Below, piece after piece: positions 52,500 through 61,908 of a stretch of 64,000 nt of DNA (positions within the stretch are counted from its first letter, which is position 1; each line of letters starts with the position of its first letter). The position numbers and the translations under genes were made by a program. Below the pieces are notes generated by a model. That model was not told where the DNA came from and did not search any database. It saw only the letters and a program-made list of their open reading frames with translations. This DNA is from Pseudomonas orientalis (GTDB lineage: Bacteria; Pseudomonadota; Gammaproteobacteria; Pseudomonadales; Pseudomonadaceae). The stretch is from NCBI RefSeq assembly GCF_002934065.1, contig NZ_CP018049.1:4214501-4278500 (forward strand), in the 5' to 3' direction.

Positions 52500-53129
52500 T
52501 TACTTACTGGCGGTCACCGTAGACGGGGCCATGGCGAGTGCTCGCTTGGCTTCGATGAAGGTTTTGCTCCAGTAGCTGTCGCCCAGGCTATCGACCCGCA
52601 CCCCACCGCTACGGCGGCTGCTGGAGTGGATAAACTGGTTATCGCCCAGGTAGATACCGGCGTGACTGACACGACCGCGACCGGCTGTACTGAAGAAAAG
52701 CAGATCACCGGGCTTGAGGTTGTTGCGCGCGACCAACGGTGCTTTCACGTTGATCATTTCGCGTGTGGAGCGCGGCAGATTCATACCGGCCTCTTCACGA
52801 AACAGGTAGCCGATAAAACCGCTGCAGTCGAAACCGGCCTCGGAGGTGCCGCCGAAACGGTAACGGGTACCGATCAGGGACATGCCGCGTTCGAGAATGC
52901 TGTCGGCCAGAACGGGAAGCTGGTAAGGCTTGCTGCCGGAGAAATCGGCAAGTTCTTTTTCGGTTGCCAGCTCTTCTTCATAAACAGAAGCAGACTGTGC
53001 AGCAACGAATTTAGCCTGATTTTGAACCTGTGGTTTTTGCTGTTCTACCACCTGCTGGGGGTGGGAGGCGCAACCAAACAACAGGGTAACGAGTGCGAGA
53101 GGCACGAGGGGTGCGAAGCGATTTAGCAT
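52500..53129 (-). CDS. NlpC/P60 family lipoprotein (C40 peptidase), copy 2
   Basis: The product has 209 residues starting MLNRFAPLVPLALVTLLFGC (lipobox LFGC). The longer frame uses a GTG two codons earlier. The catalytic residues are in GFDCSGFIGYLF, VSHAGIYLG and QFIHSSS. It shares the order of motifs with copy 1 downstream but has a longer Gln/Glu-rich linker (about 25-65). It lies 144 bases upstream of copy 1, so the pair may be co-transcribed. Confidence 0.93.
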   Translation of the reverse strand: MLNRFAPLVPLALVTLLFGCASHPQQVVEQQKPQVQNQAKFVAAQSASVYEEELATEKELADFSGSKPYQLPVLADSILERGMSLIGTRYRFGGTSEAGFDCSGFIGYLFREEAGMNLPRSTREMINVKAPLVARNNLKPGDLLFFSTAGRGRVSHAGIYLGDNQFIHSSSRRSGGVRVDSLGDSYWSKTFIEAKRALAMAPSTVTASK

Positions 53130-53342
53130 GGGCACGACCGTGGCTGATGTGTAAAGAAGGCGAGACTATGCCCGCTATCACATCGATTTGCAAATTCAAT
53201 CGAGTTCTTTGTGACTTCTTGTTTGGACTATGCCATCTAAGCCCTTGATCCCTGATACCAGTCTTTTGCGTGGCTAAACCGGCACCAACGCAGGTTTTCT
53301 GGCGCCTGGAACTTGCCGAAAGCCTGGAAACGCAAGGGCTGG

Positions 53343-54047
53343 CTACCAGCCGAGGGTTTCCTTGAGGAACGGGATGGTGAGCTTGCGCTGGGCCTGCAAT
53401 GAGGCCTGGTCGAGCTGTTCGAGCAGGTCGAACAAGGCGCTCATGCTGCGCGTGCCACGGGTGAGGATAAAATGCCCGACCTCGTCGGTCAGGTGCAGGC
53501 CGCGACGCGAAGCGCGCAGTTGCAGGGCGCGCAATTTGTCCTCGTCGGACAGGGGGCGCATCTGGAAGATCAACGCCAGCGTCAGGCGCGACTTGAGGTC
53601 GGCCAGCTTCACCGGCAGTTCACGCGGCGAGGTGGATGCGGCGATCAACAGGCGCCGGCCGCTGTCGCGCAGGCGGTTGAACAGATGAAACAGCGCTTCT
53701 TCCCAATCCGCCTTGCCCGCAATGGCCTGCAAGTCGTCCAGGCACACCAGTTCATATTGTTCGAGGTTGTCGAATATCCCCACACCATGGTCCATCAGTT
53801 CGGCCAACGGCAGGTAGACCGCCGGCTCGCCCATTTGCTCGAAGCGCAGGCACGCAGCCTGCAGCAAGTGGGTACGCCCTACGCCATGCTTGCCCCACAG
53901 ATAGATCAGGCTTTCAGTCCACCCGGCGTCGGCTTCGCAGAGGCGCTCGACATAGCCGAGTGCAGCAGCATTGGCGCCTGGGTAGTAATTGATAAAGGTA
54001 GCGTCGTCACGCAGACGCACACCTAGGGGCAGCTGAATCGGTTTCAT
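53343..54047 (-). CDS. hda: Hda, regulatory inactivator of DnaA
   Basis: The 234-residue AAA+ protein starts MKPIQLPLGVRLRDDATFIN, a segment containing the QLPL beta-clamp binding motif near the N-terminus. The nucleotide loop is WGKHGVGRTH (51-60), with Arg in the usual Lys place, as in E. coli Hda. Hda acts with the sliding clamp to promote ATP hydrolysis by DnaA after initiation. It sits in the conserved hda / permease / DUF2066 / purM block. Confidence 0.95.
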   Translation of the reverse strand: MKPIQLPLGVRLRDDATFINYYPGANAAALGYVERLCEADAGWTESLIYLWGKHGVGRTHLLQAACLRFEQMGEPAVYLPLAELMDHGVGIFDNLEQYELVCLDDLQAIAGKADWEEALFHLFNRLRDSGRRLLIAASTSPRELPVKLADLKSRLTLALIFQMRPLSDEDKLRALQLRASRRGLHLTDEVGHFILTRGTRSMSALFDLLEQLDQASLQAQRKLTIPFLKETLGW

Positions 54048-54214
54048 GCTGACTGAACGGCTCCCATCGAACCGTGAGTGGCCTCTGTGTAAAGTTTGCA
54101 AAGTTTATACGCGTGGCGCCGGGCGCACAATGCAGCAGACCATAAGCAAAATCAAAGGTTTGCGTTAACCTGCTGGTTTTACGCGAATTGTTTGACGCAC
54201 CCACCCCCATAAAC

Positions 54215-54242
54215 AACAAACCCGGCGATGAGCCGGGTTTGT
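54215..54242 (-). terminator. Terminator after the AI-2E family gene
   Basis: ACAAACCCGGC pairs with GCCGGGTTTGT around a 5-base loop, followed on the minus strand by TGTTTATG. It lies 11 bases past the permease stop, ahead of hda. Confidence 0.8.
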
Positions 54243-54252
54243 GATGCTGCGC

Positions 54253-55326
54253 TTACAGATCGGGGTCTTCAACCCCCGTGTACACATCCGAATCCTTGTA
54301 CAGATCGTGAACGTGCCGCACCAGCACCATGATCACCGCCGCCACCGGCAGCGCCAGCAGGATGCCGGTAAAGCCGAACAGCTCACCGCCCGCCAGGATC
54401 GCAAAGATCACCGCCACCGGATGCAGGCCGATGCGGTCGCCCACCAGCAGCGGCGTCAATACCATGCCTTCGAGCGCCTGACCGACCATGAATACCGCGA
54501 CGATCCCGAGCATCGGGTACAGGTCGCCGCCGAACTGGAACAGCCCCGCCACCAGCGCCGCGCCGATACCGATGACGAAACCCATGTACGGCACGATCGC
54601 GGCCAGGCCGGCGATCAGGCCGATCAACAGACCCAGTTCAAGGCCGATCGCCATCAAGCCGGCGGCATAGATGATGCCCAACGCCAGCATCACCAGCAGT
54701 TGCCCGCGGACGAACGCGCCCAGGACTTCATGGCACTCGCCGGCCAGGGACACGATGCGTTCCTCGCGGTCGCGCGGCAGCAGGCTGCGGATCTTGGCCA
54801 TCATGATGTCCCAGTCACGCAGCAGGTAGAACGCTACCACCGGGATCAGCACCAGGTTGGTCAACCAGCCGATCAGCGCCAGGCTGGAGGCGGTTGCCTG
54901 ACTGAGCACCATGCTGACGATATCGGTGGTCTTGTCCATGTGCTCACTGATTGCCGCCTTGACCTTGTCGAACTTCCAGAACCCGTCCGACAGCCCCAGC
55001 TTGGCCTGGGCCCACGGCATAGCCGTGTGCTGCAACCAGTCGAGCATCTGTGGTGCCAGCTCGTAAAGCCGATACAGCTGCTTGGCCAGCATCGGCACCA
55101 ACACCAGCACCAGCGCGGTGATGATCAGGGTAAACAAGGCAAACACCGCGATTACACCCCAGGTTCGCGACAGGCCGGCTTTCTCCAGGCGATCCACCAC
55201 GGGATCGAACAGATAGGCGAGCAACAACGCCACCAGAAATGGCGTCAGGATCGAATGCAGCAAGAACACAAAAACGCACAGCAGGACAATCCCGCCAAGC
55301 CACACCCAACGACGCGTATCCGCCAT
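54253..55326 (-). CDS. AI-2E/PerM family transporter
   Basis: The 357-residue protein has about eight membrane segments, starting with VWLGGIVLLCVFVFLLHSIL. The family motif GLLIGLIAGLAAIVPYMGFV and the C-terminal VMVGQALEGMVLTPLLVGD are present. Members include the E. coli AI-2 exporter TqsA and PerM; the substrate here is unknown. The ORF lies between hda and the DUF2066 gene. Confidence 0.93.
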   Translation of the reverse strand: MADTRRWVWLGGIVLLCVFVFLLHSILTPFLVALLLAYLFDPVVDRLEKAGLSRTWGVIAVFALFTLIITALVLVLVPMLAKQLYRLYELAPQMLDWLQHTAMPWAQAKLGLSDGFWKFDKVKAAISEHMDKTTDIVSMVLSQATASSLALIGWLTNLVLIPVVAFYLLRDWDIMMAKIRSLLPRDREERIVSLAGECHEVLGAFVRGQLLVMLALGIIYAAGLMAIGLELGLLIGLIAGLAAIVPYMGFVIGIGAALVAGLFQFGGDLYPMLGIVAVFMVGQALEGMVLTPLLVGDRIGLHPVAVIFAILAGGELFGFTGILLALPVAAVIMVLVRHVHDLYKDSDVYTGVEDPDL

Positions 55327-55394
55327 GAATCACTTCCTCTTTTATTGGCTTCCCTCTTCTATATAGAAGGAAGACCGCTTACCCACTTATTCAT

Positions 55395-56435
55395 TTACCA
55401 ATGAAAACGTAACTGCGCCTGAGGCTCCGGCGCCGCGGCCGGTTGTGCGCCGTCGGCCGGCGGTTGCTGGACCGGGGCTTCACCGGCCGGCACTTCCTGC
55501 AATTTGGCCAGGCTCAACTGGGTGCGCAACTGGTCGGCGCTGCCATTGACGCGATACACAATACGATCGCCCTCCACCCGCTGCGGCTGACCACCAAAGG
55601 GCTCGAGCAACCGACCCAGCGCGGCATAGCGCTCCAGGTTCATGCCTTGCACCTCAAGCAACTGCTCGGAGCTGACCCCCGGCTTGACCGCAAAGCGCGG
55701 TGCCAGCGTCTGGCTGACGGCGAGCAATACGGCATCGGCGACCGCGGCGGTATCAGCCCCCTGCACGCTGCCCTGCTCGGTCTTGTCGCCCAGCCACAAA
55801 CGCCATTTGGCCTGCCACTGGCTGCCTTCCTGGCGCGCATGAACCGCCAGCAACGCATCGGCGCCATAGCGCTCGGAGGCGGCGCGCAGCGGCGTGGCAT
55901 CTGCGCTTTCCAGATTCGGCGCGGTGGCGACGACCTGTTCGTCCAGGTCACCCAGCGGCAGGCGCAGCGGCAAGCCACGGTGCTGGGCCGCCCGGCGCAG
56001 CGCCTGCGCCACGGCCTGGCCGTCGCCGACCAGGCTGCTGCCGTCGGTGGAGTCGTTCAGCCACCAGCCGAGGATCGAAGGTCGATTGCTGCCCCAGATC
56101 GCCAACCCGGCGTCGCGCAGGGCGCGATCGGTGCTGACCGGGTCGAAATCCACTTGCAGGCTTTCCGGCGGACCGGCGTCGTAGCCGTACTGGCTGATGA
56201 TTTGCTGCGGGTCCTTGCGGATCGCCGCCAGGCCCGGGCCTTCGGCGGCCTTGGCATCACCGGTCAGGCGGATGACCAGGGTCTGCACGGCGCGCTGGGT
56301 GGCCTGGTCGCGCTCCTGGGGCGATTGACTGCTGACCGGTTCGAGGACTTGATAGAGGCCATTGAGGGTTTCGGCATGACTCGCCAGGCTGACCAACGAC
56401 AAGCAGCCTACAAAAAAGAATTTACACAGACGCAT
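55395..56435 (-). CDS. DUF2066 domain-containing periplasmic protein
   Basis: The product has 346 residues starting MRLCKFFFVGCLSLVSLASHA, a signal peptide. The body matches DUF2066 (SSQSPQERDQATQRAVQTL and SNRPSILGWWLND). It ends in a Pro/Ala-rich tail. Function is unknown. It is divergent from purM, a conserved arrangement in Pseudomonas. Confidence 0.88.
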   Translation of the reverse strand: MRLCKFFFVGCLSLVSLASHAETLNGLYQVLEPVSSQSPQERDQATQRAVQTLVIRLTGDAKAAEGPGLAAIRKDPQQIISQYGYDAGPPESLQVDFDPVSTDRALRDAGLAIWGSNRPSILGWWLNDSTDGSSLVGDGQAVAQALRRAAQHRGLPLRLPLGDLDEQVVATAPNLESADATPLRAASERYGADALLAVHARQEGSQWQAKWRLWLGDKTEQGSVQGADTAAVADAVLLAVSQTLAPRFAVKPGVSSEQLLEVQGMNLERYAALGRLLEPFGGQPQRVEGDRIVYRVNGSADQLRTQLSLAKLQEVPAGEAPVQQPPADGAQPAAAPEPQAQLRFHW

Positions 56436-56776
56436 GGAAGATTCCCGAACGACAAATTTAGCGGCTGGAACAGACCGCGTGATCTCGGTTTGGCAAGGCT
56501 GTGACCCAGCGACCGGTAAAACATTCACGGGTCTCGGCAAGTTTTCATACTGTCATAACGATAGCGGGTTCAAGGCTATACCTTAATACGGCCCATTAGC
56601 GCGCCGATTCGGGATTTTTTTAAGCACATATGCCCTGCCCGTCGGCCCGAGGATGGCCGCTGCCCCTCAAGCCTGATAAAATCGCGCGCCTTCGCAGACC
56701 GTCAACGGCTGGGCCTTTGCCAAAAGTGCCCACCCGCCCGGTCGTTACCCAGAAATCCCCCCTAAAGGCCTGGATC
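56436..56776. other. Divergent promoter region of DUF2066 gene and purM
   Basis: This 341-base stretch should hold both promoters. GATAAAAT at about 56676-56683 is a reasonable -10 for purM. The open frame extending upstream of the purM ATG has no family similarity. No repeat or hairpin terminator was seen. Confidence 0.5.
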
Positions 56777-57835
56777 ATGAGCAAGCAACCCTCCCTGAGC
56801 TACAAGGACGCCGGTGTAGACATCGACGCCGGTGAAGCATTGGTCGAACGCATCAAGAGCGTCGCCAAGCGCACTGCGCGCCCCGAAGTCATGGGCGGCC
56901 TGGGCGGTTTTGGCGCCCTCTGCGAAATCCCGGCCGGCTACAAGCAGCCTGTACTGGTCTCCGGCACCGACGGCGTGGGCACCAAGCTGCGCCTTGCCCT
57001 GAACCTGAACAAGCACGACAGCATCGGCATCGACCTGGTTGCCATGTGCGTCAATGACCTGGTGGTATGCGGCGCCGAGCCGCTGTTCTTCCTCGACTAC
57101 TACGCCACCGGCAAGCTCAATGTCGAGACCGCGACCCAGGTGGTCACCGGCATCGGCGCCGGCTGCGAACTGTCGGGTTGCTCCCTGGTGGGCGGCGAAA
57201 CCGCTGAAATGCCAGGCATGTACGAAGGCGAAGACTACGACCTGGCAGGCTTCTGCGTCGGCGTGGTGGAAAAAGCCGAGATCATCGACGGCTCCAAAGT
57301 GGCTGCCGGCGACGCCATGCTCGCCCTGCCGTCCTCCGGCCCGCACTCCAACGGCTACTCGCTGATCCGCAAGATCATCGAAGTGTCCGGCGCCGACATC
57401 GAGAACATCCAGCTCGACGGCAAGCCACTGACCGACCTGCTGATGGCCCCGACGCGCATTTACGTCAAGCCACTGCTCAAGCTGATCAAGGACACCGGCG
57501 CCGTCAAGGCCATGGCCCACATCACCGGCGGCGGCCTGCTGGACAACATCCCACGCGTGCTGCCAAAAGGCGCCCAGGCGATTGTCGACGTGGCCAGCTG
57601 GCAGCGCCCTGCAGTCTTCGACTGGCTGCAAGAGAAAGGCAACGTCAACGAAACCGAGATGCACCGCGTGCTCAACTGCGGCGTGGGCATGGTCATCTGC
57701 GTGGCCCAGGAACACGTTGAAACCGCGCTGAACGTATTGCGTGAAGCCGGCGAACAACCTTGGGTCATCGGCCAGATCGCCACGGCTGCCGAAGGCGCAG
57801 CCCAGGTTGAACTGAAGAACCTCAAGGCCCATTGA
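56777..57835 (+). CDS. purM: PurM, phosphoribosylformylglycinamidine cyclo-ligase
   Basis: The product has 352 residues starting MSKQPSLSYKDAGVDIDAGE, the PurM N-terminus. It includes SGTDGVGTKLRLALN and GGETAEMPGMYE. It forms aminoimidazole ribonucleotide in purine synthesis. Its stop codon overlaps the purN start (TGATG). Length matches bacterial PurM. Confidence 0.98.
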   Translation: MSKQPSLSYKDAGVDIDAGEALVERIKSVAKRTARPEVMGGLGGFGALCEIPAGYKQPVLVSGTDGVGTKLRLALNLNKHDSIGIDLVAMCVNDLVVCGAEPLFFLDYYATGKLNVETATQVVTGIGAGCELSGCSLVGGETAEMPGMYEGEDYDLAGFCVGVVEKAEIIDGSKVAAGDAMLALPSSGPHSNGYSLIRKIIEVSGADIENIQLDGKPLTDLLMAPTRIYVKPLLKLIKDTGAVKAMAHITGGGLLDNIPRVLPKGAQAIVDVASWQRPAVFDWLQEKGNVNETEMHRVLNCGVGMVICVAQEHVETALNVLREAGEQPWVIGQIATAAEGAAQVELKNLKAH

Positions 57836-58497
57836 TGCAAGCGCGGATGCACGCGACAGGTGATGTCGTGGTGCTGCTTTCCGGCACCGGCAGTAACTTG
57901 CAGGCCCTGATCGACAGCACACTGACCGGCGACAGTCCGGTGCGCATCGCTGCGGTGATTTCCAACCGCAGCGACGCCTATGGCCTGCAACGTGCCAGGG
58001 ACGCGGGTATCCAGACCCGCTCGCTGGATCACAAGGCGTTCGAAGGTCGCGAGGCCTTCGACCAGGCCTTGATCGAACTGATCGACGCCTTCGACCCCAA
58101 GCTCGTGGTGCTCGCCGGCTTCATGCGCATTCTCAGCGCGGATTTCGTGCGCCATTACGAAGGGCGCCTGCTCAATATCCACCCGTCCCTGCTGCCCAGG
58201 TACAAAGGCATGCATACCCATCAGCGCGCCCTTGATGCCGGTGACAGCGAGCATGGTTGCACCGTGCACTTTGTCACCGAGGAACTCGATGGCGGGCCTC
58301 TGGTCGTACAGGCAGTGGTTCCGGTAGAGTCAGGCGACTCGGCGCAGACGCTTGCGCAACGGGTTCACACCCAGGAACACAGGATTTACCCGCTGGCCGT
58401 TCGCTGGTTTGTCGAGGGTCGGTTGATTCTTGGTGAACAGGGAGCATTATTGGACGGTCAGTTACTCGCGGCCAGCGGCCACTTGATTCGAACCTAG
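57835..58497 (+). CDS. purN: PurN, phosphoribosylglycinamide formyltransferase
   Basis: The 220-residue protein contains the family motifs VVLLSGTGSNLQALID near the start and NIHPSLLPRYKGMHTH, with the catalytic Asn and His. The ATG at 57835 overlaps the purM stop (TGATG), giving translational coupling; a TTG one codon earlier is less likely. It formylates GAR with 10-formyl-THF. The DUF3108 gene starts 8 bases later. Confidence 0.97.
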   Translation: MQARMHATGDVVVLLSGTGSNLQALIDSTLTGDSPVRIAAVISNRSDAYGLQRARDAGIQTRSLDHKAFEGREAFDQALIELIDAFDPKLVVLAGFMRILSADFVRHYEGRLLNIHPSLLPRYKGMHTHQRALDAGDSEHGCTVHFVTEELDGGPLVVQAVVPVESGDSAQTLAQRVHTQEHRIYPLAVRWFVEGRLILGEQGALLDGQLLAASGHLIRT

Positions 58498-58505
58498 GAG
58501 ATTTT

Positions 58506-59219
58506 ATGCGTCGCGCCCTGCTTTTCGCTTTTGCGCTGTTCGCTCTGCCTGCCGTGCAAGCGGCAGACCTTCACCCCTTCTCCGTCAGCTACACCGCCGA
58601 CTGGAAGCAATTGCCCATGAGCGGTTCGGCTGAACGCAGCCTGACCAAGAACGGCGACGGCACGTGGACCTTGAACTTCAAGGCCTCGATGATGATTGCC
58701 AGCCTGACCGAAACCAGCGTGATCCTGTTCGACAAGGACACCCTGCAACCCAAGAGCTACAGCTTCGAGCGCGGCGGCCTGGGCAAAGCCAAGAAGATCA
58801 ACCTGGATTTCGACCAGGCAACCAAGAAAATCACCGGCTTTGAAAACAAGGACCCGGTTAACGTCACCCTCGAAAGCGGCATGCTCGACAAGTCCACCTA
58901 TCAACTCGCCCTCCAGCGCGACGTGGCGGCCGGCAAGAAAAGTATGAGCTACCGAGTGGCCGAAGGCACTGATGTCGATACCTACGATTTCCGCGTCATC
59001 GGCCCGGAAAAGGTCCAGACCAAGGTCGGCGCCATCGACGCGATCAAGGTTGAACGCGTACGTGACCCTTCCCAGAGCAAGCGCATCACGCAGATGTGGT
59101 TTGCCAAGGACCAGGGCGGCATTCTGGTTGCCTTGCGTCAGGTTGAGACGGACGGTAAGGAATACAACATCATGCTGCAGGATGGCACTGTTGACGGTAA
59201 GGCTGTCAAAGGTAGCTGA
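58506..59219 (+). CDS. DUF3108 domain-containing periplasmic protein
   Basis: The 237-residue precursor has the signal peptide RRALLFAFALFALPAVQA, cut after QA. The body is beta-strand rich, matching DUF3108 (SYTADWKQLPMSGSAERSL and GAIDAIKVERVRD). It is consistently found after purN in Pseudomonas. Function is unknown. AGGAG lies six bases before the ATG, and it probably shares the purMN transcript. Confidence 0.9.
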   Translation: MRRALLFAFALFALPAVQAADLHPFSVSYTADWKQLPMSGSAERSLTKNGDGTWTLNFKASMMIASLTETSVILFDKDTLQPKSYSFERGGLGKAKKINLDFDQATKKITGFENKDPVNVTLESGMLDKSTYQLALQRDVAAGKKSMSYRVAEGTDVDTYDFRVIGPEKVQTKVGAIDAIKVERVRDPSQSKRITQMWFAKDQGGILVALRQVETDGKEYNIMLQDGTVDGKAVKGS

Positions 59220-59298
59220 TTGGCCTGATGAGTTGAAAATAGCCTCGCTGAATGCGGGGCTTTTTTTCGCCTGGATATTTGCTGTGAAGCTTCTGGCC

Positions 59299-59368
59299 CC
59301 ATCGGGGGCAAGCCCCCTCCCACATTCAATTGCATTTCAAATGTGGGAGGGAGCTTGCCCCCGATGGC
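59299..59368. repeat. REP pair in tail-to-tail arrangement
   Basis: ATCGGGGGCAAGCCCCCTCCCAC at 59301 and GTGGGAGGGAGCTTGCCCCCGAT at 59343 face outward, with 19 bases between them. This is the reverse of the usual REPIN orientation. It lies in the 359-base gap after the DUF3108 gene, where no other gene is seen until 59579. Confidence 0.9.
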
Positions 59369-59578
59369 GTCAGCAGCCTGCCCCCAAAAACATGAAACTT
59401 TTGTCATCTAACCCACACCCCTGCGACCAAATGCCACGGTTTACATGGCCTGCAGCACTGTTGCGTTTCCTGCAATGAATTGTTGCACGCAAAACCGGTT
59501 TACTTAGCAAGCTAACAAATCATATAACAAAGGCCTGCGACGACTTGCCGCAGATCAACCAGAGATTGGAGCAAGCAG

Positions 59579-59767
59579 ATGACTGTAAAAGTAACTGAAC
59601 GCGACGATGAACATATGTCCCATGAAGCGGTAGGCCACGGGATTCACATCTGGGATGTACATCAACAAGATTTGCTGGTCGGCATGTTTCACAACGAGAG
59701 CGATGCTCATAATTATAAAAACGAACTTGAATCGCTCGAGATGAAACGCCAGGCACAAGGCTCCTGA
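59579..59767 (+). CDS. Small hypothetical protein (62 residues)
   Basis: The frame starts MTVKVTERDDEHMSHEAVGH with TTGGAG nine bases upstream. It is acidic, His-rich in the first half (five His within residues 12-27) and ends in a Lys/Glu helix (KNELESLEMKRQAQGS). No family was recognised. A strong terminator follows about 55 bases downstream. Confidence 0.7.
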   Translation: MTVKVTERDDEHMSHEAVGHGIHIWDVHQQDLLVGMFHNESDAHNYKNELESLEMKRQAQGS

Positions 59768-59821
59768 AATTCCGAAATCGCGTAGACGTCCGGCCCACGC
59801 AGCCGGGCCGCCTGCAAACGA

Positions 59822-59850
59822 GAACCCCGCCTTTTGAGCGGGGTTTTCGT
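59822..59850 (+). terminator. Terminator after the 62-residue gene
   Basis: AACCCCGC pairs with GCGGGGTT around a 7-base loop, followed by TTCGTTTTT. It separates the small gene from the Fur-regulated siderophore operon. Confidence 0.85.
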
Positions 59851-59918
59851 TTTTAAAACACGCCGTTCGCCCCCTGAATAATCGTTTCCGCAAAAAGCGT
59901 AACAACAAATAGACATTT

Positions 59919-59937
59919 GGTAATGATTCTCGATAGT
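59919..59937. promoter_or_regulatory. Fur box of the siderophore operon
   Basis: GGTAATGATTCTCGATAGT matches the 19-bp Fur consensus at 12 positions, including TAATGAT. It lies 46 to 64 bases upstream of the ATG at 59983, which supports that start over a frame opening at 59917. Confidence 0.75.
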
Positions 59938-59982
59938 ATCGCTGCGCTTTTACTCGACCCCACGGAAACGGAGTTTGACTTG

Positions 59983-61908
59983 ATGCACGGACATGTCACC
60001 ACACCGGAAAAATCCCTGCTTGGCCGCTGGGGTGAAGCACTCGCCACACGTCAATTCCAAGCCAGACACATAACGATCGATACGCTGGTCGCCACCCTGG
60101 CGCCAGCCTGCGAACGCAGTTTCCAGCGTCTGATCCAGGCACTGTTTCGTGAAGGCCTGCTTGATCCAGACACACTCAGTCATGACGAACACGGCCACTG
60201 CTGGCTGGCGCTGCCCGATCAGACCCGCGTGCGCTTCGAACATCTGCGCCCCGGCCGCATGGCCAGCTGGGATTTGCGCGGCAACGTCAGCGTGGTGCGG
60301 GCTGGGCAGCCCGAACAGAGGGTCCAGTTTCCGTCGCAGTTGCTGAGCTTACTGAACACCCGCCTCGAGTCGCCTGCCGACCCCGAGGTCCTGGACCGTC
60401 TCAACACGGAGATCGACGACAGCTTCATCAACGATACCCTGTGCCTGGCCTTTCACGAGCAATGGACGCTCCAGTTGCATGCCGCAATGGACCCTGTGCA
60501 TCAAGACAACCTGCTCGTCTATCTGAAGAATGACCCAGGCGTTGGCAACCCGACGTCAGTGCTTGAGCAATGGGGCACGCTCGGCCATCCCTGGCACCCC
60601 AACTACAAGACGAAGCTGGGCCTGGGCACCGAACAGGTGATCGATTTCTCACCGGAGTTCGAAGCACGCTTCCCGGTCCTGCTGTGTGCCTTGCACCGCC
60701 AGTACGCCCATGTCGAAAGCCTGGTCGGCACCGCAGACTACTGGCAGTGGTGGCAACACCAGTTCCCCCAGGCCGCTCGCCAACTGACGGCGCAACTGAC
60801 CGCCCAGGGCCTTGAGGCCAGCGATTATCTGCCGCTGCCTGCCCACCCCTGGCAAGCTCGCCAGGAGTTACCACACCTGTTCGCCAATGAAATTGCCGAC
60901 CGGCTGCTGGTGCTGACCGACATCGTGGCCTTCACGGCGCACCCGACCATGTCGTTCAGGACCGTCCTACCTGAAGGCCGCAGCGACGCGCCCATGGTCA
61001 AGCTGCCGGTGTCACTGCGCCTGACCAGCGTGCAGCGCACCGTGTCACCCCGCTCGGCACGCATGGGCCCGCGGATCAGCCATCTATTGCAGACGATCCT
61101 GGCGCGCGAGCCCGACATCCAGCGCCTGCTCAGCATCGTGCCCGAACGCCTCGGCATGCATTTCAAGCCACAACCGGTGAATGACGAACATTCCCGCCAC
61201 TTGGCCGTGCTCTACCGCGACAACCCGCAAAGCCTGCTCGAAACGGGCGAGATGGCCATTCCGGTAGGCAGCCTGTTCGCCACCGACCAGCATGGTCAGC
61301 CGCTGCTCCGCCAGTGGGTGCGCCTGAGCAAAGGCACGGACGACGCAGAGGCCATCCGCGCCTTCTTCAGGGACTATGCCTCCATCGCAGTGCCCGCCCT
61401 GCTGGGCATGTACCTGCGCTATGGCGTGGCCTTCGAGGCCCATCAACAGAATTCCTTTATGGTGATGGGCGCTGACGGAAACGTGAGTCGCCTGCTGCTG
61501 CGCGATTTCGGCGATATCCGCATCGACCGCAAGACCTTGCACGCCCAAGGCCTGGACATCGAACTGCACGACCCGAAGATGACCTTGTACGACGACGCCG
61601 GTTTCGTGCGTGACAAGTTGCTGCACACGGTGTTCATGTGCCATTTGGGCGAGTTGGTATTGCTCTGCGCCCGCCACTTCGATATTGCCCAGGCGCTGCT
61701 GTGGGACGAACTGTCAGCACAGGTCAGCCAGTGCTTCGATGACGTGCGCAGCCAGGTCGAACCGCAACGCTGGCGGACCGAACGGGCCGCTTTGCTGGAA
61801 CAGGACTGGCCGGCCAAGTCGTTTATGCGCATGCGGCTGATGGAAAGCCATGCCGACATCGTCGGGCGCCTGCCCAACCCGTTGAGCACTGCCGCCAATG
61901 TCGGCTAA
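59983..61908 (+). CDS. IucA/IucC family NRPS-independent siderophore synthetase
   Basis: The product has 641 residues starting MHGHVTTPEKSLLGRWGEAL. GGAG lies nine bases upstream, and the start is downstream of the Fur box. The family ATP-binding motif GHPWHPNYK is at 201-209, the S-x-R-T motif is in HPTMSFRTVLP (324-327), and the metal/acceptor segments EAHQQNSFMV and LLRDFGDIRID are present. Such enzymes condense citrate or succinyl units with amines or alcohols. The single-synthetase plus MFS plus receptor layout resembles legiobactin/rhizoferrin loci, but the product is not proven. It overlaps the MFS gene by 11 bases. Confidence 0.9.
   Translation: MHGHVTTPEKSLLGRWGEALATRQFQARHITIDTLVATLAPACERSFQRLIQALFREGLLDPDTLSHDEHGHCWLALPDQTRVRFEHLRPGRMASWDLRGNVSVVRAGQPEQRVQFPSQLLSLLNTRLESPADPEVLDRLNTEIDDSFINDTLCLAFHEQWTLQLHAAMDPVHQDNLLVYLKNDPGVGNPTSVLEQWGTLGHPWHPNYKTKLGLGTEQVIDFSPEFEARFPVLLCALHRQYAHVESLVGTADYWQWWQHQFPQAARQLTAQLTAQGLEASDYLPLPAHPWQARQELPHLFANEIADRLLVLTDIVAFTAHPTMSFRTVLPEGRSDAPMVKLPVSLRLTSVQRTVSPRSARMGPRISHLLQTILAREPDIQRLLSIVPERLGMHFKPQPVNDEHSRHLAVLYRDNPQSLLETGEMAIPVGSLFATDQHGQPLLRQWVRLSKGTDDAEAIRAFFRDYASIAVPALLGMYLRYGVAFEAHQQNSFMVMGADGNVSRLLLRDFGDIRIDRKTLHAQGLDIELHDPKMTLYDDAGFVRDKLLHTVFMCHLGELVLLCARHFDIAQALLWDELSAQVSQCFDDVRSQVEPQRWRTERAALLEQDWPAKSFMRMRLMESHADIVGRLPNPLSTAANVG

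Noticed and set aside
53270..53365. Short plus-strand frame (31 codons) with a possible GTG start opposite the end of hda
   Set aside because: The start is weak, no binding site is evident, and it overlaps hda; it may be a remnant, but there is no support for calling it a gene.
16227..59368. REPINs considered as a CRISPR array
   Set aside because: The elements are scattered, inverted pairs with no regular spacers and no cas genes nearby.
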